DNA of 64,000 bases from JAZKBN01 sp040388605 (GTDB taxonomy: Bacteria; Bacteroidota; Bacteroidia; Cytophagales; Flexibacteraceae). This document shows, one piece after another, positions 54,025-62,483 of this stretch; the first letter of the stretch is position 1; each line of letters opens with the position of its first letter. The stretch covers positions 62,001 to 126,000 of the forward strand of contig JAZKBN010000018.1 in the NCBI GenBank assembly GCA_040388605.1, written 5' to 3'. Made by a program: the position numbers and the translations under genes. A model generated the notes under the pieces. That model saw only the letters and a list, made by a program, of their open reading frames with translations. It was not told where the DNA came from and searched no databases.

Positions 54025-54576
54025 TTACTTTACAACTGAAATCTTCTTTGGCAGAGCATTCCTTTTTACTTTCTCAACTATCTGCCCGTTAGAATCGAAA
54101 ATACAGGTAATTTTCTCGAAGTTGAGCAGGAATTCCCCTTCAAAATAAATCATGCGTCCTTTTTCAATCATCCGGAGGCGACCAATGCTTTGGCCTTCAT
54201 AATTATTAAACGCATTGCTTACAGCCAGGGGAAGCTCTTTACGGCTGATGGTGGTTACGGTTTCAATCAGCTTGCCCTTTGCATCAAATACCGATTGTTT
54301 TTTCAGTTTGTTGTGCTTAAAGGTTACATAATAAAACCCGGGAACAGCATCATCTTTACCATATACCTCCTCTTCGCGTTTCCATGAAGCGCCTTTTGCA
54401 CCGGGAAAAGTGGTATTAAACTGCTGCTCAATGGCTTCAGGTAATTCATCTATCGACATAGATACCATTCTTACCTGCTGCGCAGCTGCATTTCCCGCAG
54501 AAAAAATCAGGATTAGGAATGCGGCGGCTATACCCCGCAACGCGGCCCCGGAAAATTGGTTTGGTGTACTCTTCAT
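54025..54576 (-). CDS. PepSY-like exported protein
   Basis: A 183-residue exported protein. The ATG at 54576 (MKSTPNQFSGAALRG) gives a signal peptide ending at NAAAQ; 51 upstream codons are dropped. The mature part has the Bacteroidota PepSY-like (DUF2874) pattern: IEQQFNTTFPGAKGASWKRE followed by FYYVTFKHNKLKKQSVFDAK, then a second repeat ending in FEKITCIFDSNGQIVEKVKR. These small periplasmic domains are thought to bind or inhibit other proteins. No peptidase gene is adjacent. Confidence 0.75.
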   Translation of the reverse strand: MKSTPNQFSGAALRGIAAAFLILIFSAGNAAAQQVRMVSMSIDELPEAIEQQFNTTFPGAKGASWKREEEVYGKDDAVPGFYYVTFKHNKLKKQSVFDAKGKLIETVTTISRKELPLAVSNAFNNYEGQSIGRLRMIEKGRMIYFEGEFLLNFEKITCIFDSNGQIVEKVKRNALPKKISVVK

Positions 54577-54767
54577 TTTCGTAGATATGTTTCGAAAAAC
54601 CAATGCGCTTTGGTTTAACAGGCCGGTTGAACCTGGTATTTTAAATTGCGAAATAAGGTAGCAGGATTTTGAAGCCTGCTTAGCCCTGTTTATCACAATC
54701 GGATTAGCACAATTATAGTAAAAAATCATGGAATTACCCGAGGTTTTAAACCCTAAAACAGCATTGT

Positions 54768-55331
54768 TTAGCTGCTTATAGCCAATCCCATATAATAATC
54801 GTTAAGCCAATATGGCCCGAAAGGTATATCTACCGACTGTAACACCTTAAACCCCGTTTTCAGGTAAAATGTATAAGCCGGGTTATTGCGGTGAACGTTT
54901 AACACCAATAGCCTGCCGCCTAAGGCCTTAACTTCGGCTATTACCCGGTGAATCAAAGCTTTGCCTAAGCCGGTTCCCTGCGCTTCTGCCAAGGCGTAAA
55001 GCTTATGCAGCTTGTAAACCCCGGGTTCATCTTCCTGCGGGCCGTAAGCTGTAAACGCCAATACCTTACCGGAACCTGGTTCTTCAGCAACAAAAAAATT
55101 CTGAAGCCCCTTCTCCATTACATGCTTAAGCATTTCTTCCGAATAGCTTACTGCCTGCATGTATTCAATCTGGTCGGTGGTAATAATGTTTATGTAGGTA
55201 CTGTAAAAGGCAGCCCTTGCCACCCGGCGTATTTCAGGTATATCTCCGGGCCCTGCCAATCTTATTTGGGCAGGCGAAGATATCAATTGCCCGGGTGTAC
55301 CTGCCCCTGAAGCCTGTTGATTTAGTTCCAT
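54768..55331 (-). CDS. GNAT-family N-acetyltransferase
   Basis: A 187-residue acetyltransferase. The acetyl-CoA loop is AEAQGTGLGKALIHRVIAEV (about 115-134), with IRLAGPGDIPEIRRVARAAF at the N-terminus and LNVHRNNPAYTFYLKTGFKV after the loop. Substrate unknown. Its ATG overlaps the stop codon of the guanine deaminase gene by one base (TAATG), so the pair is translationally coupled. Confidence 0.88.
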   Translation of the reverse strand: MELNQQASGAGTPGQLISSPAQIRLAGPGDIPEIRRVARAAFYSTYINIITTDQIEYMQAVSYSEEMLKHVMEKGLQNFFVAEEPGSGKVLAFTAYGPQEDEPGVYKLHKLYALAEAQGTGLGKALIHRVIAEVKALGGRLLVLNVHRNNPAYTFYLKTGFKVLQSVDIPFGPYWLNDYYMGLAISS

Positions 55332-55810
55332 TAATACCTTGTCCTGTCTTCTTTATCCATCCATGCACGGAAACCTTTCACCACTTCGGGAACCCAAAGC
55401 AGCTCAATAGGAACCTCGCGCTTATCCATGGGCAGGGCAAGCTCCTGGTAAATATGCTCATCATCGAAGCCTATGGCTGCGGCATCGTGGCGGGTGCCGG
55501 CATAGTATATTTTATCGAGGCGTGCCCAATAAATGGCGCTCAGGCACATAGGGCATGGTTCGCAGCTGGTATAAATCTCACATCCGCTCAGGTCGAAGGT
55601 TTCAAGCTTGCGGCAGGCGGCGCGTATGGCTTCCACTTCGGCATGCGCTGTAGGGTCGTTGCCGGCAATTACATTGTTGGCGGCTTGGGCTACTATTTCA
55701 CCGTTACGCACAATCAGCGCACCGAAAGGCCCGCCTGTGCCGCGGAGCACGTTCTCTTCGGCCAGGTTGGCCGCAATTACCATCAATTCCTTATTCGGTT
55801 CGGTGCTCAT
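55331..55810 (-). CDS. guaD: Guanine deaminase (CDA superfamily)
   Basis: A 159-residue zinc hydrolase converting guanine to xanthine. The ATG at 55810 (MSTEPNKELM) gives the usual length; 13 upstream codons are dropped. The zinc site is in PTAHAEVEAIRAAC and TSCEPCPMCLSAIYWAR, and GFDDEHIYQELALPMDKREV with a C-terminal tyrosine matches Bacillus GuaD closely, rather than the tRNA adenosine deaminase TadA. Coupled to the GNAT gene by a one-base overlap. Divergent from the gene at 55875. Confidence 0.88.
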   Translation of the reverse strand: MSTEPNKELMVIAANLAEENVLRGTGGPFGALIVRNGEIVAQAANNVIAGNDPTAHAEVEAIRAACRKLETFDLSGCEIYTSCEPCPMCLSAIYWARLDKIYYAGTRHDAAAIGFDDEHIYQELALPMDKREVPIELLWVPEVVKGFRAWMDKEDRTRY

Positions 55811-55874
55811 ATAATTGTATTTTGCCCAAATTTCCGGAATTTCCTTCAAAACCTTATATCCTTCCCCTTAAGCA

Positions 55875-56357
55875 ATGAAAAAAACATTATCTGCGGTATT
55901 TATAGTGCCTATTGTTTTATCGTTTTTATGCCTTGGCCCTGCCACCTTGCAGGCTCAGGATACGCATAGCAAAAAAACTGTTGCAGCCCCGGTAAAACCC
56001 GGCGACTCAAAAAAGCCGAAGAAGGATATGAAAGCCCAAATGGAAGACATGCCCGAAATGAAGGAGTATTTTTTAGTGCTGCTGAAAAAAGGTCCTGTAA
56101 GAACCCAGGATTCACTTACAGCCGCAAAAATACAGGAAGGGCACATGGCCAATATTGTAAAGGGAGCCGCCGATAAAATAGTTGCTGTTGCCGGCCCAAT
56201 GGGCGACGACGGAGATTTACGCGGCATTTTTATACTCACCGTTAAAACCATGGAAGATGCAAAAGCTTTCTGCGATAAAGACCCGGCAGTAGCTTCCGGC
56301 CGCCTTGTAGCAGAAATTCATCCCTGGTGGTGCAAAAGGGGTGTTGTAATTCCATAA
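55875..56357 (+). CDS. Exported YciI-like protein
   Basis: A 160-residue protein: a signal peptide ends near TLQAQ, a Lys/Asp-rich linker follows (to about 60), then a YciI-like domain (about 62-155): EYFLVLLKKGPVRTQDSLTA, EGHMANIV, VAGPMGDDGDLRGIFILTVK and VAEIHPWWCKRG. YciI proteins are usually cytoplasmic ferredoxin-like-fold proteins with a His/Asp active site; a secreted form is uncommon but known in this phylum. Role unknown. Confidence 0.8.
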   Translation: MKKTLSAVFIVPIVLSFLCLGPATLQAQDTHSKKTVAAPVKPGDSKKPKKDMKAQMEDMPEMKEYFLVLLKKGPVRTQDSLTAAKIQEGHMANIVKGAADKIVAVAGPMGDDGDLRGIFILTVKTMEDAKAFCDKDPAVASGRLVAEIHPWWCKRGVVIP

Positions 56358-56385
56358 CCCTAATTATGGAACAGTTAAAACAACA

Positions 56386-56422
56386 AAAACGGGTTGAGGA
56401 TATAATATCCCCAACCCGTTTT
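56386..56422. terminator. Bidirectional terminator
   Basis: An 11-bp outer stem (AAAACGGGTTG and CAACCCGTTTT) with a second inner stem (GGATA and TATCC), between convergent genes ending at 56357 and 56475. Confidence 0.8.
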
Positions 56423-56474
56423 TGATATGCAATTTAATAGGATACAGGTTTAAACCTTCTTCCCGGTCGTTTTA

Positions 56475-57167
56475 TTAAGCTCCTGCCGCATCCAGCAACA
56501 TAAACAGTATCCAGACAAGGAGAACAATCAGGATTACAGCAAGTAAAATACTAAGCACATTACCTAATGCGCTTGATGTACCACCAACCAAAGCAAGCAG
56601 CAGAACTAATGCAACAAGCAAAATAATCAGGCTGCGGTTGCTCATTTCCTGCATTTTGTTGCTGCCGGCAGTAGAGTTCACATCAAGGCGGTGGTTTTGA
56701 GTATCTGAAATCTTCCTGATGCTGTTCATATCTTCCGAATCAAAAACAGTTTGGTCGGCAGTTACTTTATCAGGCGTTGTTCCTGCTTTCTTATCGGCTG
56801 CAAGTGCTTTGCGGCGTTTGAGCTCTGCTTTAATTTCACGGTATTTTTTGAACATCTGCCATTTGCTCATTTTTTCGCCTTGGGCGCTAACACCGTATTT
56901 TTTTTGAAGCGCTTTCAGTTTTTCAACGCTCAAAAGTTTGGGGCTTATTACCGCGCCTTTTTTTCCTGTTGAAGCAGAAAGGGTATTTACATCACTGCTG
57001 TATTCGCGTGCGCTGAATTGTTCGTCGTCATAACGTGCAACGGGGTCGTCGTGGCGTTCGTAACGGTAGTTGTGGCTCATTTGCTTATGGCTTGAACAGC
57101 CGGTGTTGAGCAAAGCTGCAACGGCAAAAAATATAAGGAGTACTAATTGATAGAACAGATTTTTCAT
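56475..57167 (-). CDS. Lipoprotein with two C-terminal hydrophobic segments, function unknown
   Basis: A 230-residue protein with a lipobox (LLNTGC) after its signal and a hydrophilic, Lys-rich middle (KWQMFKKYREIKAELKRRKA). The last 55 residues form two hydrophobic helices (IILLVALVLLLALVGG; VLSILLAVILIVLLVWILFM). The combination of a lipid anchor and membrane helices at opposite ends is common in small Bacteroidota envelope proteins of unknown role. Stands alone between a terminator and a 213-bp gap. Confidence 0.7.
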   Translation of the reverse strand: MKNLFYQLVLLIFFAVAALLNTGCSSHKQMSHNYRYERHDDPVARYDDEQFSAREYSSDVNTLSASTGKKGAVISPKLLSVEKLKALQKKYGVSAQGEKMSKWQMFKKYREIKAELKRRKALAADKKAGTTPDKVTADQTVFDSEDMNSIRKISDTQNHRLDVNSTAGSNKMQEMSNRSLIILLVALVLLLALVGGTSSALGNVLSILLAVILIVLLVWILFMLLDAAGA

Positions 57168-57380
57168 AATGTTGGTTTGTTTGCGTTGCGTTTAAATGTA
57201 CAGCCGAATTCAGCTTGTAAGCCGGCAATTAAGCAGGCTTGTGTTTCCTGCAAAAATCCAAAACTGTGCCGGCTGAAATACAACGAAGTTTTTATCCCGA
57301 ATTCCACGATTCAGAAAGCGCTGCTTAATTGAAAACCAACAATCATTTACAAAAACATAAAAGTCCAATCAGACGAAAAA

Positions 57381-58904
57381 CTATGCTCCGGGATTTATTT
57401 CCCCTGTATCTGCAACTTCCTCCGAGGCCGGATTTATTAAACTCTCCAGGAAAGGTAATATTTCAGATTCAGGCATAACAGGCTTATAGCCATGATTTTC
57501 GCCTGTTTTAAGCAGGTAAGGCAAAGCACCGGCAAGCGAGTTCGGCACATCACCGTCGAGTATTGCCTGGCGAACAACTTCTTTTACAGCTCCCACTTCC
57601 CTGCCCGGGCTGAGCCCGAAAACAGCCATCACAATTTCGCCCGAAATGATTGGCCTGAAACTGCGGAGCTTGTCTGTGGCTTCAACCTCGGCCATGTGCC
57701 TTTCCACCTTGTCGAAACCGGCCAGGTGCCGCCGGGCTTTTTCAGGGTTTTTAGTGGTTACATCGGCCCTTACGAGCAGCATCAGGGCTTCAAGATCATT
57801 GCCTGCCTCTACCATCAGCCGACGCACGGCGCTATCGGTAACCCCCTCTTTTACAAGCGATATAGGCCTGAGGTGCATACGTACAAGCTTTTGTACAAAT
57901 CGGCTTTGCTCGCCAAGCGGCAGGCGCAAACGCCTGAATATTTTAGGAACCATTTTAGCCCCGCGTTCCTCATGGCCATGAAAGGTCCAGCCGTGCTTAG
58001 GGTCCAGGCGCTTGGTTTCGGGCTTGGCAATATCATGTAAAATGGCGGCCCAACGCAGCCATAAATCGTTACTGCGTTTGGCTACGCCGTCGAGCACTTC
58101 AAGGGTATGGTAAAAATTGTCCTTGTGTGTATGTCCTTCCACATTTTGAGCACCGAGCAATAAAACCATCTCGGGTAAAATAAGGTTCAGCAGGTCGGCA
58201 TGCAGGAGCAGCTTAAAGCCGTAGCTTGGCTTCAGGCTTAAAATTATTTTATTCAGCTCAACATTTATCCGTTCAGGGCTTACTATTTCAAGCCTTGCTG
58301 CATTACGCTTAATGCCTGCAAAAGTATCGGCATCAATATCGAAATTGAGTTGCGAGGCAAAACGAACAGCCCGCAGCATCCGCAATGGGTCATCGCTGAA
58401 AGTTACATCAGGATCAACGGGTGTGCAGAGCAATTTTTGCTTTAAATGCTCAAGACCGTTAAAGGGATCAAGCAGGCTGCCGTAATCTTCCCGGTTCAGG
58501 CTGATTGCCAGTGCATTTACAGTAAAATCGCGGCGGTTCTGGTCGTCTTCAAGGGTACCGGGCTCAACTGCGGGCTTGCGACTTTCGGGGCTGTAGCTTT
58601 CTTTCCTGGCGCCTACAAATTCCAGCTCCGTATCGCCATGCCTGAGCATGGCTGTTCCGAAAGTTTTAAAAACGGTTACCTGTGTATGCCTGCCTGTTTT
58701 GGCATCTATCTCCCGTCCAACTGCCTCGGCGAGCTCAGGGGCCGAACCAAGACATACAAAATCAATATCCTTACAAGGCCTGTTAAGCAATAAATCGCGC
58801 ACATAGCCACCAACCAGCCAAACGGGCAGGTTCATTTTGGCAGCCACGGAGGCAACACATTCGAAGATAGGATTGGAATGAAGGTGGTCCCGGAAGTCCG
58901 GCAT
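57381..58904 (-). CDS. cca: CCA tRNA nucleotidyltransferase with HD domain
   Basis: A 507-residue class II nucleotidyltransferase that adds or repairs the CCA end of tRNA. The ATG at 58904 (MPDFRDHLHS) is chosen over a TTG 11 codons upstream. Motifs: LVGGYVRDLLL (30-40) with GG, DIDFVCLGSAPE with the metal aspartates D46 and D48, TLEDDQNRRDFTVNALAI, LRMLRAVRFASQLNF, and an HD domain with WAAILHDIAKPETK (about 280-293). The length fits the HD-bearing group. The ROK gene is upstream on the same strand with a 227-bp gap. Confidence 0.93.
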   Translation of the reverse strand: MPDFRDHLHSNPIFECVASVAAKMNLPVWLVGGYVRDLLLNRPCKDIDFVCLGSAPELAEAVGREIDAKTGRHTQVTVFKTFGTAMLRHGDTELEFVGARKESYSPESRKPAVEPGTLEDDQNRRDFTVNALAISLNREDYGSLLDPFNGLEHLKQKLLCTPVDPDVTFSDDPLRMLRAVRFASQLNFDIDADTFAGIKRNAARLEIVSPERINVELNKIILSLKPSYGFKLLLHADLLNLILPEMVLLLGAQNVEGHTHKDNFYHTLEVLDGVAKRSNDLWLRWAAILHDIAKPETKRLDPKHGWTFHGHEERGAKMVPKIFRRLRLPLGEQSRFVQKLVRMHLRPISLVKEGVTDSAVRRLMVEAGNDLEALMLLVRADVTTKNPEKARRHLAGFDKVERHMAEVEATDKLRSFRPIISGEIVMAVFGLSPGREVGAVKEVVRQAILDGDVPNSLAGALPYLLKTGENHGYKPVMPESEILPFLESLINPASEEVADTGEINPGA

Positions 58905-58972
58905 TGGGTAATGGTCTGATGAAATAATATGACGCAACAGTTGGTGCGTTGGCTGGAATCTTTAAATAAACA

Positions 58973-59037
58973 GAGGAACCCGTAAACCGGCCCGACCTGC
59001 AATTTATGCCAAAGGTACAAGGGTTCACAGGTTCCTC
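58973..59037. repeat. Inverted repeat in the cca leader
   Basis: GAGGAACC at 58973-58980 and GGTTCCTC at 59030-59037, 49 bases apart, flank the candidate promoter box at 59010. It may be a hairpin or an operator; it may also be chance. Confidence 0.3.
59010..59017 (-). promoter_or_regulatory. Candidate -7 box of cca
   Basis: TACCTTTG on the minus strand, an exact TAnnTTTG match, about 105 bp upstream of the cca ATG. No matching -33 TTTG. Confidence 0.35.
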
Positions 59038-59131
59038 CTTATTATTAGGGAGAATATGTAGGGTATTCTGTGCTTTTAGCCGATAAGCTCAGTGAAGAAC
59101 CGGTCTCTGTAAAGCAATTTCTGAGGAACTG

Positions 59132-60046
59132 TCAGAAGCAAATGGCCGCAGCGCCAAGCAGGCCTGAATCATTCTCAAAGAAGGCCCTGCGGATTTTCAG
59201 TTTTTCGAGATAATAAGGTGTAAGATAGCCGTTCAGTATTTTGTCGGCCCCGGGGCGAATAAAATCCATGGCAGTACTTAAGCCGCCGCCAATCAATACG
59301 GTTTTCACATCAAGAATCCTGATGAGGGCAACCAGGCCTTCGCCCAGCATTTCGCCTACTTCATCAAAAACCTGCTGGCTGAATTTATCGCCGCTTTGGG
59401 CGGCCAGCACCATTTTAGTTGCGCTCATAGGCAGGGTACGCGCAATGGTGGTATCGCCGGGAAATTGCGCCAGGCGTTCCCAAGCCATATCTAAAATACC
59501 TTGCTTGCCAATGTTTTGCTCCAGCTTACGACCATTTCGGCTTAATATATGACCGAGTTCAAGGCCGTTACCATCGCCGCCGGTAAAAATCCTGCGGTCT
59601 ATAATGGCTGCGCTGCCTATACCCGTACCAAGGGTAATGAACAGGAAATTTTCATCATCGTTGGCCTTATTGAAAACAAGCTCGCCGAGGGCTGCGGCAT
59701 TGGCATCGTTTTCAAGAAAGAAGCTGATATTCGGCATAGCCTCAGAAAGGGTCTGGCGCAGGGGGGTGCCGTTCAGCTCAGGAATGGCGGTAATTTCGAG
59801 CGGGGTGTTACGGTCCTTAGAAATCATGCCGGGAAGCCCTATGCCTACACGGTCCACTTCGGGGTGCGGTATCAGCTTAAAGGCTATAGCCTCTTGCAGG
59901 CGCTGGGTAAAGTTGCCGGTCTCGCGCCATTCAGATGTGCGGTGACTTTGGAACTCCTGGATGTGGCCTTCCTCGTCAACAAAACCCATCTTCACGTGGT
60001 TACCGCCTACATCTATGCCCAGGTACTGCACGCTTTGCTTGCTCAT
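59132..60046 (-). CDS. ROK-family sugar kinase lacking the zinc-site cysteines
   Basis: A 304-residue ROK kinase (glucokinase or polyphosphate glucokinase-like). ATP and sugar-binding blocks: YLGIDVGGNHVKMGFV (about 8-23), FFLENDANAAALGELVF (about 109-125), FITLGTGIGSAAIID (about 135-149) and TVLIGGGLSTAM. Where ROK proteins usually have a Cys-x-Cys-Gly-x2-Gly-Cys zinc motif, this protein reads LEQNIGKQGILDM with no cysteine, though the histidine in ELGHILS is kept. Phosphorylation of glucose or a related hexose in the cytoplasm is likely; phosphate donor unknown. Confidence 0.87.
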   Translation of the reverse strand: MSKQSVQYLGIDVGGNHVKMGFVDEEGHIQEFQSHRTSEWRETGNFTQRLQEAIAFKLIPHPEVDRVGIGLPGMISKDRNTPLEITAIPELNGTPLRQTLSEAMPNISFFLENDANAAALGELVFNKANDDENFLFITLGTGIGSAAIIDRRIFTGGDGNGLELGHILSRNGRKLEQNIGKQGILDMAWERLAQFPGDTTIARTLPMSATKMVLAAQSGDKFSQQVFDEVGEMLGEGLVALIRILDVKTVLIGGGLSTAMDFIRPGADKILNGYLTPYYLEKLKIRRAFFENDSGLLGAAAICF

Positions 60047-60344
60047 GGTTATTGGTTTTTATGCGGCTCCTGTTGTGCAAAACCGCTTGCATGTGCAAAG
60101 AAATGTAAATCCTGAGAATATGAAAAGGAAATTTAGGCCCGGGGGCCTATGAAGCCCATAATATTTTGCTTAGCAGGCCTGCACACGGTTTATGTTTTCC
60201 GAAAAAAGCATGACCTTGCAGCATAAGCGTTTAAAGATTCATGTAACAGCGGCAATTAAAACAGCCCTTAAGCATGTACTTTTCAAAAATAACGCCTTCA
60301 AAACTAAGCTGTTTTGAAGCTTTGTAATTTCTCTGATACCTGTT

Positions 60345-61028
60345 CTGGAAACTGTAATCCGCACCGAAAACCTGAGTAAAATTTTTCGCGCATCTGAAAA
60401 AGGCGCCGAAGACTTCCCGGTTTTAAAAGACGTAAATATCAGTATAAATGCCGGCGATTTTGTATCGATAACCGGGCAAAGCGGCAGTGGCAAAAGCACC
60501 CTGTTGTATGTGCTCAGCACGCTTGATACTGATTATTCGGGCAAAATTCACATAGCAGGCACAGATTTACACGCGCTCAACAAAAACGGCCTGGCCGATT
60601 TGCGAAACTCGACCATAGGCTTTGTTTTCCAGTTCCATTACCTGTTGCCTGAATTTACTGTTCTGGAAAATGTAAGCCTGCCGGCCCGCAAGCAGGCCAA
60701 ATTTTCGGAAGAGGAAATAAGAATTAAAGCCCTTGATAAGCTTGATATACTGGGTCTTAAAAACCAGGCAGATAAACGGGCCTCGCAGCTCAGCGGGGGG
60801 CAGCAGCAGCGTGTGGCCATTGCAAGGGCACTTATTAACAGCCCCAAAATCATTTTTGGCGATGAGCCCACCGGCAACCTCGATTCCAATAACAGCAACG
60901 TGGTTTTCGATATTTTCCGTGACCTCAGCATTACTTTTAAGCAAACCATAGTAATTGTAACCCACGACCCCGGCATTGCCGAACGTACCGATAAACGAAT
61001 AGTTCTTAGAGACGGCCGCGTTGTTTAA
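60345..61028 (+). CDS. LolD/MacB-type ABC transporter ATPase with non-standard start
   Basis: The reading frame carries a full ABC ATPase: IRTENLSKIFR near the start, Walker A GQSGSGKSTLL, Q-loop FVFQFHYLLPEF, signature LSGGQQQRVAIARAL, Walker B IIFGDEPTGNLDS and switch histidine VIVTHD. The first ATG/GTG/TTG in frame (TTG at 60504) lies inside the Walker A region and cannot be the start; the frame is open back to a stop at 60315. CTG at 60345 (about 227 residues) or another near-cognate codon such as ATT at 60327 must be used, unless the sequence has an error. It belongs to the LolD/MacB/FtsE branch, which moves lipoproteins or drugs; no permease gene is adjacent. Confidence 0.75.
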   Translation: METVIRTENLSKIFRASEKGAEDFPVLKDVNISINAGDFVSITGQSGSGKSTLLYVLSTLDTDYSGKIHIAGTDLHALNKNGLADLRNSTIGFVFQFHYLLPEFTVLENVSLPARKQAKFSEEEIRIKALDKLDILGLKNQADKRASQLSGGQQQRVAIARALINSPKIIFGDEPTGNLDSNNSNVVFDIFRDLSITFKQTIVIVTHDPGIAERTDKRIVLRDGRVV

Positions 61029-61284
61029 ACCTGACGAAGCTGCAGCTAAAGCCGGTCCCGGATCCTGCAATTATCGGTAAGCGAACTGCTCCAAAATACC
61101 GTTCATTTTGCCATAAAATCCTTTTTCTTCGGCTCACGGGCCTTTCAAACTTTTTAATGCGCAGTAGCTAAAAAAATTTAATCTTAAATATTGCATTGTT
61201 TAGCTTTTATATTTCTATTTTGCCGCTGTACATGCCGGCTAAAAACCCGTCGGGCTATTTAATCGCGTTAAAAATTCAAACATC

Positions 61285-62301
61285 ATGAGAGTATTTAAAA
61301 TTATAGGCCTGTCGCTATTGGCCTTGGTAGTGCTCGTTTTGGTATTCGGCTTTATGCTGCCCTCAGCCTACCACATCGAAAGAAGTAAAATTATTAAAGC
61401 GCCGGCTTCGGTGGTATTTAAGCAGGTAAACACCCTGCGCAACTGGGAAAAATGGAGCCCCTGGCATCGCCTTGATCCCAATATGGAAATCACATATAAC
61501 AATGAGCATGCCACCGGCGCCGGTGCTTGGTACGCATGGAAAGGCAACGATAAAGTAAAAACAGGAAAGCTTACCATTGAATCAAGCGAGCCTTCGAAAA
61601 ACATACATACCAAAATGGTTTTCGACCAAATGGATGAAGCAGGAGCCCAATTTATTTTTGAGCCTTTAGCAGATGCCACTAAAGTTACCTGGACCATGGA
61701 CGGCGAAATGGGCATGAACCCTATAGGTCGCTTATTCGCTAAATTTGCAATGGACAAGATGTTGGGAAAAGATTATGAAGCCGGCCTTCATAATCTCGAC
61801 AGTGTTTCAGTTGTTGAAGCAGCCAAACCTCAAGCCCCGGAACTGACCGTTAATGTGGTTGAGGTACCTGAAATGCAGGTTATCAGCATTAAGAAAACTG
61901 TTAAATCTTCTGATATAGGCGCCGAGCTAGGCAAAGCTTTCGGTACGCTCAGCAAGTTTATGGAAAGTAAGCATGCCAAATTCGTAGGCGCGCCATTCGC
62001 AATTTACCACTCTTACGACCCGAAAGGAAATACTGAAATGGAGCCCGCCATACCTACGGCATCAGATCTTAAAGGTGCAGGTGAAATTGTATCATCCAAA
62101 TTCCCGAAACGGAATGCCGCAGTTGTTGATTATTACGGTGATTACTCAAAATCAGACATTGGTCATAATGCCGTTAACGAATGGATGAAAGCCAATAAAA
62201 AAGAGATGGCCGGCTCTCCCTGGGAGGAATATATAACAGACCCCATGACCGAGCCAGACACCGCCAAATGGCTCACACGTATCTATTACCCTCTTAAATA
62301 G
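61285..62301 (+). CDS. Membrane-anchored SRPBCC domain fused to a GyrI-like domain
   Basis: A 338-residue protein: a N-terminal signal anchor (IIGLSLLALVVLVLVFGFM), an SRPBCC/START-like domain (about 35-175; IIKAPASVVFKQVNTLRNW, then KWSPWHRLDPNMEITY), and a GyrI-like/AraC effector-binding domain (about 188-338; VEVPEMQVISIKKTV, ending with AKWLTRIYYPLK). Both folds bind small hydrophobic ligands, so it is probably a periplasmic-side sensor or binding protein. No AraC-type regulator is adjacent. Confidence 0.85.
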   Translation: MRVFKIIGLSLLALVVLVLVFGFMLPSAYHIERSKIIKAPASVVFKQVNTLRNWEKWSPWHRLDPNMEITYNNEHATGAGAWYAWKGNDKVKTGKLTIESSEPSKNIHTKMVFDQMDEAGAQFIFEPLADATKVTWTMDGEMGMNPIGRLFAKFAMDKMLGKDYEAGLHNLDSVSVVEAAKPQAPELTVNVVEVPEMQVISIKKTVKSSDIGAELGKAFGTLSKFMESKHAKFVGAPFAIYHSYDPKGNTEMEPAIPTASDLKGAGEIVSSKFPKRNAAVVDYYGDYSKSDIGHNAVNEWMKANKKEMAGSPWEEYITDPMTEPDTAKWLTRIYYPLK

Positions 62302-62341
62302 ACTTAGGCACTTAACCTGCCTCAAAAAAACACCGTATTGC

Positions 62342-62371
62342 AAAGCCGTGCATTGAAAAATGCGCGGCTTT
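62342..62371 (+). terminator. Terminator after the SRPBCC/GyrI-like gene
   Basis: A 12-pair stem (AAAGCCG and CGGCTTT, with GCAT and ATGC inside and one G-T pair) with a TGAAAA loop, followed by CATTTTT. Confidence 0.75.
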
Positions 62372-62483
62372 CATTTTTACTGCTCAATACATACGTATAA
62401 GCAACTGCCTCTTCCTGCCTGCAAACACAGTCGTAAAAAACTTAGCCTTCCCGTTTTTGCCGAAAACCGTAATTTGCGGCCAC

